From assembly GCF_037975245.1 (NCBI RefSeq), contig NC_092564.1, positions 24,608,484 through 24,672,483 on the forward strand: a DNA stretch of 64,000 bases, given 5' to 3'. Below, piece by piece: positions 13,055-24,081 of this stretch. Each line of letters starts with the position of its first letter. The stretch's first letter is position 1. The notes beneath the pieces are model-generated. The model was not told the DNA's origin and ran no database searches. It saw only the letters and a list, made by a program, of their open reading frames with translations. Source of the DNA: Apostichopus japonicus (taxonomy: Eukaryota > Echinodermata > Holothuroidea > Aspidochirotida > Stichopodidae). The translations under genes and the position numbers were made by a program.

Positions 13055-13492
13055 CGGCCATATGGAAAACCATTTTAACATTCAATCAGAAATTTTAGAT
13101 ATCTCGAAATAATTTCAGATATCTCAATTTAAATTTCAGATATATATATCAAATTTATTTAAGATATCTACAAATAATTGAAGATATCTCAAAATCAATT
13201 TTAGATATCTCGAAATACCAGAGAATTTGAGATATCTGAAATCTATTTGAGATATCTTAAAATTCTATTTCAGATATCTCGAATTCAATTTCAGATATCT
13301 GAAATAGAATTTCAGATATCTCGAATTCAATTTCAGATATCTGAAATAGAATTTCAGATATCTGAAACAGAATTTTAGATATCTCGAATTAATTTTAGAT
13401 ATCTGCAATAGAATTTTAGATATCTCGAAGAGGAAACAATTCCAGATATCTAAAATTCCCGATTAAATGTTAAAATGGCTTTTCATACGGCC
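13055..13492. mobile_element. TIR element with an internal AGATATCT palindrome array
   Basis: The left end (13055-13087) and the right end (13461-13492, reverse complement) match over about 32 bp with roughly five differences, sharing CCATTTTAACATT. Between them lie about 16 copies of the perfect palindrome AGATATCT spaced about 20-24 bp apart, separated by AT-rich linkers such as GAATTCAATTTC. There is no coding capacity. It behaves like a foldback or MITE-type element whose inside is a satellite. No clear target duplication was seen, so the superfamily is unknown. Confidence 0.7.
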
Positions 13493-14230
13493 ATAGGTAG
13501 CCGTCCGCCATTACCAAACCGGGCATGACGCAACACACTGTGCTCGTAGGCCTATGTGTGTTTACAAGCTGTATGACCTTAGAATTTAGAAGCTAACTAA
13601 AAGAAGTCTTTGGGGTAAGTTATCACGCTATTTCCCCTACAAGAGCCTAAATTAGTTGAAGAAATAATCCAGAGCCTTCATAAAAAAAAACAATGACATT
13701 TATCTTACCTTCAATTTTCATATCACTTCAAATCCGTGCGAATATTCCTAAAGAAATTAATCCGGTATGAAAATACGTTAAATTTCCTTGATCCACAGAA
13801 CAAATAATATCAGGCTATAGTCTAACATATTTCCGGGCAATCCAACTATTCCAGAAAACGATCCACGTAGGAACTTGCATGAAATAATTAGGTTCATTGT
13901 ACGATCAAAAAGATCTTCAATTTCCTTAAATAGTTTAATCCATATGAAAATAGCGACTTTTCCTTGTTCCATAAAACAAACTATAATACCGCGGCTGGTT
14001 TATTCACATTTCGCAAAATGATATTCCACATGAAATAATTAGGCGTGTACTTTTCACGATCAAGAGCTTAGATTTTCTGGAAAACTTTTAATCTATATGA
14101 AAATTTGGTGACACTTTCCTTCAGATTTTGATCCATAAAAAAATACAACATGAATAATCCACGGTCCAATTTCCATGACACATTATTGGTCGTGTACTTT
14201 TCATTCATTTAGTTCTTTCAAATACTGTAG
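13493..14230. other. Intergenic, no recognised gene
   Basis: AT-rich. It contains loosely related ~130-150 bp blocks (each with a TTTAATCCATATGAAAAT-like stretch near 13930 and 14090), suggesting an old tandem repeat. No exon signal seen. Confidence 0.4.
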
Positions 14231-14261
14231 TTTATTCCGTCCGAAAATGGTGACTGCTTTC

Positions 14262-14590
14262 CATAGCAAAAATATCCAGAGCGAAAAATATCCATAGCGA
14301 AAAATATCCATAGCGAAAATATCCATATCCATATAACGAAAATATCCATATCCATAGCGAAAATACCCACAGCGAAAAATATCCATAGCGAAAAATATCC
14401 ATAGCGAAAACATCCATATCCATAGCGAAAAATATCCAAAGCGAAAAATATCCATAGCGAAAATATCCATATCCATAGCGGAAAATATCCATAGCGAAAA
14501 TATCCATATCCATAGCGAAAAATGTCCATATCCATAGCGAAAATATCCATATCCACAGCGAAAATATCCATAGCGAAAATAATAACAATG
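14262..14590. repeat. 12-18 bp satellite (TATCCATAGCGAAAA)
   Basis: About 20 irregular copies of AAATATCCATAGCG, with an extra ATCC or CCATAT in some. All three minus-strand frames stay open through parts of it and give repetitive Tyr/Phe-rich peptides (GYGYFRYGYF type), which is a by-product of the short repeat rather than a gene. Confidence 0.9.
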
Positions 14591-14776
14591 TTATTCACTT
14601 CTTTGGTGAGGGGGGAGCAAAATTTTCTTCCCCATTTTACAGCCCACACTATAAGAGCCACCGCCGAGCGCGAAAAAATATGCCCTTTCAGATATTAATT
14701 TTACACCATGAGAAACCTTTCCGTGTACAAACGACCATGGTTATATACAGTACAGTTCGCAAGAAAATGTTGCTGA

Positions 14777-14956
14777 TCATGTCCCTATTAGTTGATGTTC
14801 GTGATCATCCTCATATGCTAGGTCCAGTTCTTGAAAATGTTCTCTCAGATCAGAGAACACCGAGTGGCCGACGGTGTGAAAGGCTTCCAACTTAATTGAC
14901 TTCATCAGTTCATGGATGTTATCAGCAGTGTCAAAGTACGGGACGTCATTGTCCTC
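14777..14956 (-). CDS. Candidate terminal coding exon, unknown protein
   Basis: The minus strand shows a pyrimidine-rich acceptor (TTTTCTTTTCAATAAG) followed by 59 codons and a TGA. The peptide is acidic and non-repetitive, with blocks EDNDVPYFDTADNIHELM, AFHTVGHSVFSDLREHF and LAYEDDHEHQ. Balanced composition and the good acceptor make it look more like a true exon than its neighbours. I do not recognise the family. It would be the C-terminal end of a minus-strand gene whose earlier exons would lie to the right; the frame at 17098-17322 is one possible partner. No intervening exon was found. Confidence 0.3.
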   Translation of the reverse strand, partial: EDNDVPYFDTADNIHELMKSIKLEAFHTVGHSVFSDLREHFQELDLAYEDDHEHQLIGT

Positions 14957-15009
14957 CTTATTGAAAAGAAAACAAAAGTGATTTGAGATTAAAATACACA
15001 GAACTTTCA

Positions 15010-17097
15010 AAGTTTCCTAAATCGACGTTCTTGTAATAATTAATCTGCAATGCTTGGGAAATATGCATGCCCACTTGTGTTAGAAATGTTAATAAAAATC
15101 AATTAATGCAATGAAGTTGATAAACCTTTTTTTTACCAAATGAATCGAGAGATTTATTTGAAATGGTGTTTCAAAACATTACCAATTCCCATCCCCCACC
15201 CCCCCCCCCGACCCACTCCCTCATTCTGAAAAGTGCATAATTAGTGAGAACCATTATTTGATATGCGTCGCCACATCAATGGCGTTCGTTAATCTGTTTA
15301 TTCAAAATATGAGAGGGGAAAAAAAGAAAAAAGAGAAAGTAACCAGTGAGCAGACGACGTTCACATTTTGCGAAATTTGCCTGGTTTGGTAATGGCGTCG
15401 GGGTCTCCATTCTGGCACAGCTATTTTGGGAAGTCCGCCCTCCAGTTCTTATATCCTGCTATATGTACTAACATCTGTTTTGTAAACACCTACGGTATAT
15501 TACGTCATACTACTTTATATATATTTGGGGGAGGGGGTTAGTAGGGGTGTGGGGATATTGATGAACATTGCTTTAATTTTCAATTTCGTTGTGTCTTGAT
15601 TTTGTGGACTATAGTCGTAGTTAACCTTGTGCTGGCAACCAAGCTGTCTGTGAGCTTGAAACAGGAACACTGTTTACACAAACTTCGAATGTGTACCGTA
15701 CGTTTTCCGGTGTGACCGTTTAATTCTTTCCAACACTCATGTCTAAAACATTACTCTTTCTCAGTGCAGTTAGTCTTGTTGAACAAATAACGTTACCTGT
15801 TGGTTCAGCTTCGTTAAGCTTAAACATAAATAATGTATTGAATGTTCGGGTTATTCGGGTAAACCAAAGATTGGCTTTTACGGTTAGTTAAGTAATTACT
15901 GTCGTTGATTTCTTTAGCGTTGTTTTATCTCCTTATAGATTTACCGAGTACATTTGGTGGTAAAAGATGCCATAAATATTAAAATATTTAGTTTACAAAA
16001 GAAGCATGAAAACAGATAATACATGTATGATGTTAGTACAAATGGCGGTAGACCCTCTGAAGCAGCTTTCGGAGTTTTGTTTTGTTTCGATTTTTCTTTC
16101 TCAAATATGACTATTAACCAAACCATGACATAATTATTTCCACCAAATGAATGTGATTGAGTGACGAAGTAATGACTTTGATCCAAATCTCAGCATTTCA
16201 AAGTTTTTGGACTTTCGCTCGACTTTATCGTCCACTTTAACTTGAATTCCTATCATATAAAATGTCAAAATTTCGGTCGGATATAAGAGTTGGAAAATTT
16301 GATGTTATGGATCGACATTTGTACTTTTAATATCCAAATTTCGCCATTGTTGATATCTCAAAATTTCACTATTTTATGTTGCTTGGAAGGTAGGCCTACA
16401 ACAAGGGCAATGCCGTGTTGCATCTTAGGGTTCTTAATTAGCAGATAGGCCTTTATATTATAGGCAAACAGCAAGAGCTTTTTGTCATCACAGTCCCAAC
16501 AGAGTTTGTTATCACCATTACTTGAGTTGAATTCAACTTTCCTTTCTTAGCAAGTGGATATAGCCTATGCCTAGTTACTACCGTTGGTACTTTTTAGTAG
16601 TACCGTACAAGTATAGTCCGTACTAGTTCTGTTGCTAGGCTAGGCAAGCAATGTTATCGCTCGTATGTGTCACTTCAAGTGAATTGCCAAACGACAGACG
16701 CAGTCTTTCGGTAATGTAATACTGATGAATAGAAACTTCGGTTAAGTCCTACGAGTTGTTTATTTGTTGCCGCATTTCAATTTATTGGAACCTTCAAAAC
16801 GCCATTAAACGTGCAATATGTATCCGTAGATACTATAGGCTTAGCCTAGGCACTGTTACGTTTCGTGGAACCAAGTTATTTCGAGAGAGAAATGCCGGAC
16901 TATCAGTCCTAGTAGTACTCCGGGACGAATACACGTATCGTACCAGTATTATACGTGGGTGATGAAGGAGCAGATCTGAAACAGACTGCAAAGCTTCACA
17001 CTAGAGGGGTTCTAGTTACACCCCAGACCCATGTGCCATGCTAAAGCCCTATACGATTACAACTCACTGGTGAAACTTCTGTTGTACTATTGTAGGC
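15010..17097. other. Intergenic or intronic, no recognised gene
   Basis: AT-rich sequence, with a C-run near 15198, a G-rich tract near 15530, and several TAGGCCTA-type motifs from 16395 on. No exon with supporting splice sites was found. Confidence 0.4.
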
Positions 17098-17119
17098 CTA
17101 GCCTAGGCTACTTTCGCTG

Positions 17120-17322
17120 GAGGCAATCTTCTCTATCTGCATCTGTACGTCATTGGAGATGAAAGCGAGTAGTGCGTAAACACACAATATATATCCATAG
17201 GTCATTGACAATAATCCTCCTTGGTCTGTGATCAAGGAGTGGCTGACGTCCCTGTCTCTCCGGTATTTCCCTGGGAGGGGGCTGTTTTCGTTGCTAAGTG
17301 GACTAACCAACCCATGCCGCAC
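17120..17322 (-). CDS. Candidate first coding exon with a membrane anchor, unknown protein
   Basis: An ATG-initiated minus-strand frame starts at 17322. It encodes a basic N-terminal stretch (GKYRRDRDVSH) followed by one hydrophobic segment (residues ~39-56, LLSMTYGYILCVYALLAF) and a short polar tail, as in a signal anchor. The local sequence is less AT-rich than its surroundings. The open frame runs on to a TAG just below 17100; possible donors (GTACAG near 17150, GTAGCC near 17110) are weak. No family recognised; it may be chance. Confidence 0.2.
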
Positions 17323-17716
17323 TATAGTCTGCAGTCAAATGTTGTGGGAGTATATGGAGGGAGGTAACTTTCAAACATGTTTTCATTACCGCCTGCTCAG
17401 TTTATGGTGGCACAGTACTACCACTAGGCATACTGACCCCTTCCTGCACACGAAGTATACTGAGCTCTCATCAAAACATCGCCGAGTACGGGGAAATGTT
17501 AGAAGCCATATTTTCCGTTCAATTATATTGTTTTTGAAATAAAATGGAATTAATATACATTTTGTACCATTATAGCGTCCGAGATGAAGGAGTATAAGAA
17601 TAGCTCCCTATCAAGCAATCCCAAGACAAGTATACTTGGTATCAACATTGACCCAAATGTTCAGAGTTAAATTAGTTATTGATATTTCGAAGCTGAAAAC
17701 TGAGGAGGGACGGAGG

Positions 17717-18367
17717 CAAGGGCGGCGGAACCGGGGGGGCACAGGGGGCACGTGCCCCCCCACTTTTCCTCAGGTTAAAAATGTGCCCTTTTTCTACATA
17801 AAAATTGAGGTGTCTCAAGTTAGCAAGAGGCCAGGGAACCAGAATGAACACTCGGGAAGGGCCGTTTCCGGCCATCTGAGGGGTTTGTAAAACCAAAAAT
17901 TTTCTTTTACGCTCCGCGCCAACCGATGGTGGCGCTCCGCTCAGATAGTCGTGCATACAACTTTGCAAATCCTGGCTACGCCCCTGACTTTTAATGAATT
18001 TATGTGGGTCACACTCAAAGCTATTTCGAATGGAAAAAAATGGTTAAGATATTAACAAGAAATAAACTCTAATTCGGAAGATTCCTACATTAGCAACTAG
18101 CATGATTTCACCTCATTTTGTCTCAAAAGAAAACTTGTTCCTTGTTTCCCAATTTGCACATTGGATATTGCAGTGCTAGTATGCATATTTTCCTTGAGGG
18201 GGGGGGGGGGGGGCGTTGATGGAGTGATGTGTATACGCAAAATAAGATAATACAATAAGAGTTATAAAGGGTACTAAATATAAGGCTGCATCAGTCTAAT
18301 CGAATTTCTGCAAAGTGCCCTTTGATGTCGGTGCCCCCCCAGATTAAAAGTGCTTCCGCCGCCCTTG
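17717..18367. mobile_element. hAT-type non-autonomous element, 651 bp, TSD GACGGAGG
   Basis: The 8-bp direct repeat GACGGAGG occurs at 17709-17716 and 18368-18375. The ends are inverted: left CAAGGGCGGCGGAACC, right (reverse complement) CAAGGGCGGCGGAAGC. An 8-bp duplication with CANNGG ends is the hAT signature. There is no transposase frame. A second element end (CTGGCTACGCCCCTG, reverse complement CAGGGGCGTAGCCAG, to about 17985) and a copy of the hairpin module lie inside, so it carries a nested insertion. Confidence 0.85.
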
Positions 18368-18484
18368 GACGGAGGAAGGGCTAGTGCATGTGTAATATAG
18401 TGGTACTTTTCGTGTTATGATGTTCCTTCTTTCTAGGATTTATAGTATAAGGATAAATTAAGCTACTCTGTAGTGTGCATCCTT

Positions 18485-18790
18485 ATAGCAGAGGCGTGTG
18501 CAAAGGGGTGGGGACCGAAGGAGCAGCCCCCCCACCCCACCTACGATCGCCAGTCGGGAGGAAATGTTTCAGTCGGGTATTTGTGTATACAGCCGGGAAG
18601 AATTGGGCCACTAATGCGGTGTACCTTCCCCCATCCCACTTCCCCGCCCTCAGACTTCTTTTCAACATTTTCAAAACGTTGCGATTGGGGCTACTTATAA
18701 AGTCTAAATATACCTCAAAATACACCATTTGAGTTCTCACGTTTTATTTTTTCTTGGGAGGGCCCCTTGATTCCATGGTTGTATGAATAA
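18485..18790 (+). mobile_element. Fragment of a hAT-like element
   Basis: It starts CAGAGGCGTGTGCAAAGG near 18488 and carries a CTACGATCGCCAGTCGGGAGG block also present, diverged, at about 8085-8100 and in inverted form near 7400. The opposite end and target duplication were not found, so it is probably truncated. Confidence 0.4.
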
Positions 18791-19261
18791 AGACACGAAA
18801 ACATGAAGTAAATTATTCTACATATTCTCCAACTAGTACTGATACAGGTATATATCCGACTCCCGATAAATAAACAAAGAACACCAGTGTTCTATTCCCT
18901 CCTACTGAGTGATATACCACCGCAGTGTGCTTACGTAACCAGTCAGTGTACCCATGGAGGCTGTTTTACCTCCATGGTGTACCGTAACTTATCAGTTACT
19001 GCAGGCTAGATCACCACAACAACCATATCATAAATTTCAAGAAATAGGTTTAATGATTCATTAGACAAAATATTGAAAATTTGTTATTTGAAGGAATAAG
19101 TCGAAATATCCATATCATAATATTGAAGATAAAGTGGAGGTTGAGATAAAAAGTTAAATAAATTTTGATAAACAAAAGGCGAAAATTTGATATAAAAAAA
19201 AATTGTGAGGAACAAGATCTAATAGTCGAATTCTCTAGAAAAGGTCCATAATTGGAGAAAA

Positions 19262-19265
19262 TAAT

Positions 19266-19340
<75 letters not shown>
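19262..19340. repeat. (AAT)n microsatellite
   Basis: About 25 ATA/AAT trinucleotide units with one interruption near 19317. It lies some 25 bp to the left of the duplicated target flank of the hAT element starting at 19375. Confidence 0.97.
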
Positions 19341-19374
19341 ATTTGGCATTTAGCTACGCTATTCATGGTAAACC

Positions 19375-20374
19375 CACTGGCGGATCCAGGGCCTTTGTTT
19401 GGGAGGGGCCAAAGTGGCATTAGAGTGATATGGGGGAGGGGTCTAAGGGGAGGGGGAAAATTTTCTATTGCTGAATGCCCTCAGATGCAATTTGGTGCGA
19501 CAAAAGTGTACAATGGTGATGTTAGTTTACTTCGAAAAAAATGTTTCCCAGGTGTAATTTTCTAAAATATTTATAAAACAAAGTTGGGATCATCTTTCTC
19601 AAGAAATTTTATTTCTCATAGGTTATAAATTTCTTACAACCAGCCTGTAACTGCAAAATGGTGTTAAACTGTAAATCCTCATGCTCATACATTTACATAG
19701 CTCCCAACTCTTGAGAAGGCAAATGCTGGTCCATGCCATGAATCGCCGTCCTGGGGGAGGGGTATAAGGGGAGGGGGTGTCCCCCTCCCCTTTTGAATTT
19801 TTTGGGAATCCTGGTGATGCCTACATGTAAAATGGTGGCACTTAGAAAGGCTTTTGTCACCCAAAATTTTCTGAGAAATATGCATTTTTTTGTGTGTAAC
19901 ATCAATAAATTGAATAGTATGTGATAATTCATTCTTTCCCGTGGCATGAAAATGTTCGCTGCTCACCCCAATGAAAAGAAATATAGGCTAATTTGAGGTT
20001 CAAATGATGCTGTAAAGGAGGTTTTATACTCTATTATGCTAAATGCTAAAGAAATGATGGTTGCTTAGTCAAAATTTGATGCATTTTTTTTTATGTATGC
20101 TTGACAATTACAATGCGGTTTTTTCGGACGCTTGTGCGGGTCAGCGGGTTTGGGTGTTAGAATGCGGGTCTTATTCCCGCGAATTGCGGGTCATTCGGAG
20201 CTCTGCATTTAATTTTAAACCAGAAAACGAAAAGGTTTAGACTAGTCTACCACTGCTATTCCTCTCGATTTTTTTAATTTCCAATCATATGATTTAGCGG
20301 ATGTTCGGAAACACTTTTTGGCTTACCTTTGGGGGGGCCATGGCCCCCCTTGGCCCCCCTTGGATCCGCCAATG
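19375..20374. mobile_element. hAT-type non-autonomous element, 1000 bp, TSD GGTAAACC
   Basis: GGTAAACC is repeated directly at 19367-19374 and 20375-20382. The left end CACTGGCGGATCCAGGG and right end (reverse complement) CATTGGCGGATCCAAGG agree at 15 of 17 positions. There is no long frame inside. An inner G/C-run block (about 19750-19800) resembles the insides of the elements at 11.1-12.5 kb and 44.6 kb, either shared ancestry or a nested copy. Confidence 0.88.
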
Positions 20375-20382
20375 GGTAAACC

Positions 20383-22158
20383 ATATCACCATATCAGACG
20401 AAAATTTGACATAATATAGTCGAAAATGTGAAGAAATAAAGTTTCTAAAAAGTTGAGATATGTTTAGAATAATCGAAATTTTAAGACAAAAAGCAAAACC
20501 TTTAGTATTACAGCTTGAAATCTCGACGTTAAAGAAAAGTGGAATTATCGAAAAATAGTCCAACCCCCGAGGAAATTTTAGGTAAAATGTGTGTCCCATC
20601 TGTGCCACCGTTACATCAATAAACTGGCCATCGGTTTTCTTGCTCCTCCCCCCCCCCCCCCCTCCCCCCACCCTACATTTTTCTTATAGATTCCTACCTA
20701 CTCTGCTACAATTTGTGACCGTAGCCTGCTTTTGACCCCACAGAGAACAAAGAGAAATCTTAGTCTCATCCTCCCCCCTCCCCCCCCCTCCAAGATTTCA
20801 AATTGGGCTTCTCGTCCCTGTCCTCCCCTCCTTCCACCAGGAGGCTTTGATTCTGTTGGAAGGGTTTTTTTACTTAGACCTACCTTCAGGAGGCTTTGAT
20901 TCTGTTGGAAGGGGTTTTTTTACTTAGACCTACCTTTGTTATTTTTACATAGGCCAAATTCTCTGTAGGTCGAATGTGGTTTTCATGTGATATGCACGAC
21001 CACCGGCCCAATTATGATTTGGTGCAAAAGCTGTCCATTAGCTACAGGATCCCCCAATTGCCCATCTGCCTCCATGTCACTGTGTTTCTGTGAAGTCACT
21101 GTATTTTGTTTCACACAGAACGGATTCGATAGATATTTTCTTGATCGGTATGAAAATGTGTACCGTATAGACTCTAATTGTTGTACTATAGCAGTGTATC
21201 ATTCCTGGCGACCTTAGCCAGCATTCGCTCTCAGTACACACAGCAATGAACCCGGGAAAACAGTACGTAGTTGCCGGCGATATTTTTTAAATCTAATATT
21301 AAATTTAATATGTACTCCGTAACATTATAAACACACACTGCAGCGTCTGCCATAATCCCAACCTGTTATTGGTTTCACATTTAAGGTCAATAGTACAGAT
21401 GCACATCATTCGTAATGGAGAAACTAGTAGATAAAAGTCAACAGCAACTTTCCTGAAATTATAATTCTTGGAACTTCAGATATCCCAGCATTGATCATGG
21501 GGGAAAACGTTTTAAGAGTAAAAGTTATAATATATTTAAATTTGAACAGAAATTACCAATAGGCTTGACTAATTTCCATCATATTTGAGATTTGTTGGTG
21601 ACATTTAGCTCCTAAAACTCGCTACGAGATCCCTCCTCCTCCTCCTGATTGGTAAAAGTTCTCAAAGTACTAGTATAACCTTACACACTGTAATTCATTG
21701 ATCGCAGAATCTCCAGCTTAAGACTGATTTACATTCATGCAACAGAGGACATCATCTGACATGTGACGAATACACACACAACATACGCGTATATATAGAC
21801 TTGAGGCAAGTAGACGAGACTATGCCAGACATTGAAAGTGAGAGTGAACAAAAGAGGAATTAACGCCTATAGTCATTTGTTACGTCGAATTTTTCATGGA
21901 CTTAAATCAAACAGATTTAAATAAAATAACAACCAACATCGTTTGTATGTTGACAATTTTAAAAATTCCCCATCACCTGCAACATCCACCGTACCCCTTA
22001 CATAAGTGTAGCCTAAATCGATCTTGGAGAAATAAGTCTCATTTATATACATTAGATCCGGGCTTACTTCCCCGAGTGATTACGGAGTTAATATTCCTCG
22101 GGAAAACATTAACCTAAATAGTCCTGTTTCAATTTGATTCGAAGCAAGTGTTCAACTC
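20383..22158. other. Intergenic, no recognised gene
   Basis: Contains C-runs near 20650 and 20775 and a 49-50 bp tandem duplication (20838-20886 and 20887-20936, AGGAGGCTTTGATTCTGTTG). The remainder shows no convincing exon. Confidence 0.45.
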
Positions 22159-22172
22159 TAGTCTGTGTCGGG

Positions 22173-22359
22173 TGTGCATCACCATTCCCCTCGAAAGGGA
22201 ACAGATACTACACATGATCTTAGCCAAAAGGCCGAGGAGCGACGATAATCACACAGTCACAGTTCCGATGCAAGGGGACTTGGGTTGAGAGCGGATCAGT
22301 CGTTCGGTAGTTTGGTTTTCGTGCCCAGGTTCTTTCCTGGGCGACTTTTTCTTAAAAAG
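22173..22359 (-). pseudogene. U2 snRNA-derived retrosequence, 3'-truncated or internally deleted
   Basis: Read on the minus strand, 22246-22197 matches the 5' end of the U2 spliceosomal RNA: stem-loop I (CTCGGCCTTTTGGCTAAGAT) and then GTGTAGTATCTGTTC, which contains the branch-point recognition sequence GTAGTA. After about 48 nt the match stops; the next bases (GGGGAATGGTGATGCAC) loosely resemble the U2 3' end, which would mean an internal deletion. The Sm site is missing, so it cannot be a working U2. The element is flanked by identical 14-bp direct repeats TAGTCTGTGTCGGG (22159-22172 and 22360-22373), as expected of an insertion. About 110 bp of other sequence, with a hairpin GCCCAGG-CCTGGGC, lies upstream within the same repeats. 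Confidence 0.75.
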
Positions 22360-22373
22360 TAGTCTGTGTCGGG

Positions 22374-22970
22374 ATTAAAATCTCCGCGCTTTCGATTCGG
22401 GTCAACAACATTGATGAGTGTCTTAGTTGTACTTCGTACTAAACTCGTATCCCTGATCAAATACAAAATTCTGACACCTTTTTTTGTGGAGGGGAAGACA
22501 AATAAGTTCTTGAGCGAGGGGGAGTGAGATGATTCTCAGTTTCATATATTGGTGCTCTCACAACACGTTTAAGGAGCTGATGTGTTGGGAAGCATATCAT
22601 TGGTTAAAAGTAAGTGCCGGTTGTATAAAGTGATTCATCCCTATTCACCCAATTGGCAGGCGAATAGTCACGAATTAATCAAGAAGAAAATTTCCTTCAG
22701 TGCAACTACCTACAAGACGACCCCTCAGTCTTTCAGTAGAATCCTCAATAATCGAATTCGAATCCAACACCGAATCCTTGGAATTTGAGGACCGTGCGTG
22801 GTCGAGACCATCACAGTCCGAGTCGAGTCCGGCACCGACCCCCGCAAAATAATAGACAGTGTAAGCTGAAGTGCTGCAGTACTCGCAAGTACTAATTGCT
22901 AAATATTCGAGTACTTTTTGCGAGTACTCGGGTGTTAACGCACTTCAAAACGAATACTCGTAATCCAGGC
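22374..22970. other. Intergenic, no recognised gene
   Basis: No gene or repeat recognised apart from a GAGTACT/CGAGTA-rich stretch near 22880-22960. Confidence 0.4.
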
Positions 22971-22973
22971 GCG

Positions 22974-23160
22974 TATCCAGGATTTTCAAACCCGGGGGGC
23001 GCGAATTACTATCTAAGCGGAGCGCCACCATCGGTTGGCGCGGAGCGTACAAGAAAATTTCTGGTTTTGATACCCCCAGATCACCGGAAATGGCACTTCT
23101 CAGGCTTGAAAATGACCAACCACATGTACACTTTTGCCTGAGAACCGCAATATTTCCCAA
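22974..23160 (+). mobile_element. hAT-like element end with conserved hairpin module
   Basis: It starts CAGGCGCGTATCCAGGATTT and carries the hairpin module at 23009-23050. A matching end in inverted orientation (CTGGATACGCACCTG) occurs at about 24914-24928, but the flanking 8 bp do not match, so pairing the two is uncertain. Confidence 0.5.
23009..23050 (+). repeat. Hairpin module of a dispersed repeat (four copies)
   Basis: A ~42 bp module beginning CTATCTAAGCGGAGCGCC and ending GCGCGGAGCGTAC occurs here, at 24232-24273, at 28981-29022 and, inverted, at 17909-17949. Inside it the arms GCGCCA and TGGCGC pair around a short loop, and the outer GCGGAGCG/GCGGAGCG stretches are direct. The downstream ~60 bp (AAATTT then GGAAATGRCACTTC) are also shared. 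It sits just inside CAGTGGCGTAGCC-like ends where those survive. Confidence 0.8.
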
Positions 23161-23642
23161 AAGTTTTTTTTCCATCCATAACCTTTTTGAAGATTGTCAC
23201 CAGTCACACATCATGTTCGACCTGATTGCATGTCCTATGGATCATTGCTTTTGTAGGTGATTCTACGTCACGGCCCACAATATCCGAAAGCTCCACTTTT
23301 GAAGGTTTGAAGCCCATTATTTGTTGAGAATTTGAAAATTCACATTTCTCGTGAATAAAATCACTTCAGAACATACCCATAATGTTGCAGAAAATTCAAT
23401 CTATGCACAAGCAATATAGTAAAACCTCCTTGAACCCCTAACAGACAGGTCAAAATTGCACGAGTAGAGGAAAGTATGATGAAGAATGTTGGTGAGGAAA
23501 TTTTCGAAAATTCAGACAGAGTTAATTTATTGGTGTAGAAATATTGCAACCTCTTATAATGGCTATTATAAAACTGCGTTGAAGGAAATGAAAAATAGCA
23601 GATATTTCCGATATCAGGTATATCGAAACCGAACACTACACA

Positions 23643-24081
23643 CATAGGCGTAGGTCCCGTGGGAGGCGGGGGCTGCAGCCCCCCCCCCCCGCAACCAAAT
23701 TTTCCCCATTTTTTCTGGCACCTACTGAAAGAAAAATAAATAGTAATGAATAGCTTAAAAATGATCTCCTTGGTAATTAAAATAAAGTTGTAAGCTTGGC
23801 CGATATTACTACTGTAAAAGAGAGTTTTGACATAAATGGATCTGTATGGTTTTTCTCGATCTACATAAGACATTTGGTTGTTTACATTAGCATCCGGCGG
23901 TATACTGTGCAACTTTGACGGACCGTACGGTAAACAATGGCATGCGATGTAATGACCGATGCTTGTTTATATGATATTGGCATCGATATGTTGAACGCGC
24001 GCTTCGCGCGCGAAAAATTTTGGCTTTTTTTTCGGGCAAGTCATTACAGCCCCCAAATCCAATTGGGCTCCTACGCCTTTG
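23643..24081. mobile_element. hAT-type non-autonomous element, 439 bp, TSD ACTACACA
   Basis: ACTACACA is duplicated at 23635-23642 and 24082-24089. The left end CATAGGCGTAGGTCCC and right end (reverse complement) CAAAGGCGTAGGAGCC share AGGCGTAGG. There is no transposase. A strong GC hairpin (CGCGCGCTTCGCGCGCG) lies near 24000. Confidence 0.85.

Noticed and set aside
14201-14661. Three overlapping minus-strand frames of 91-147 codons with GYGYF/DIFRYGYF repeats
   Set aside because: They are produced by the TATCCATAGCGAAAA satellite, which is open in several frames at once; no splice sites, start context or conserved flanks.
19050-19349. 99-codon frame with a poly-Ile run
   Set aside because: It is a translated (AAT)n microsatellite.
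22896-23141. Frame with YLSGAPPSVGAER that also occurs at 17.9 kb, suggesting a protein family
   Set aside because: It is the translated hairpin module; copies at 24232 and 28981 carry a stop in the same frame, so the shared peptide reflects shared DNA.
23361-23912. 183-codon minus-strand frame
   Set aside because: It spans the border and C-run of the hAT element starting at 23643 and has no conserved domain.
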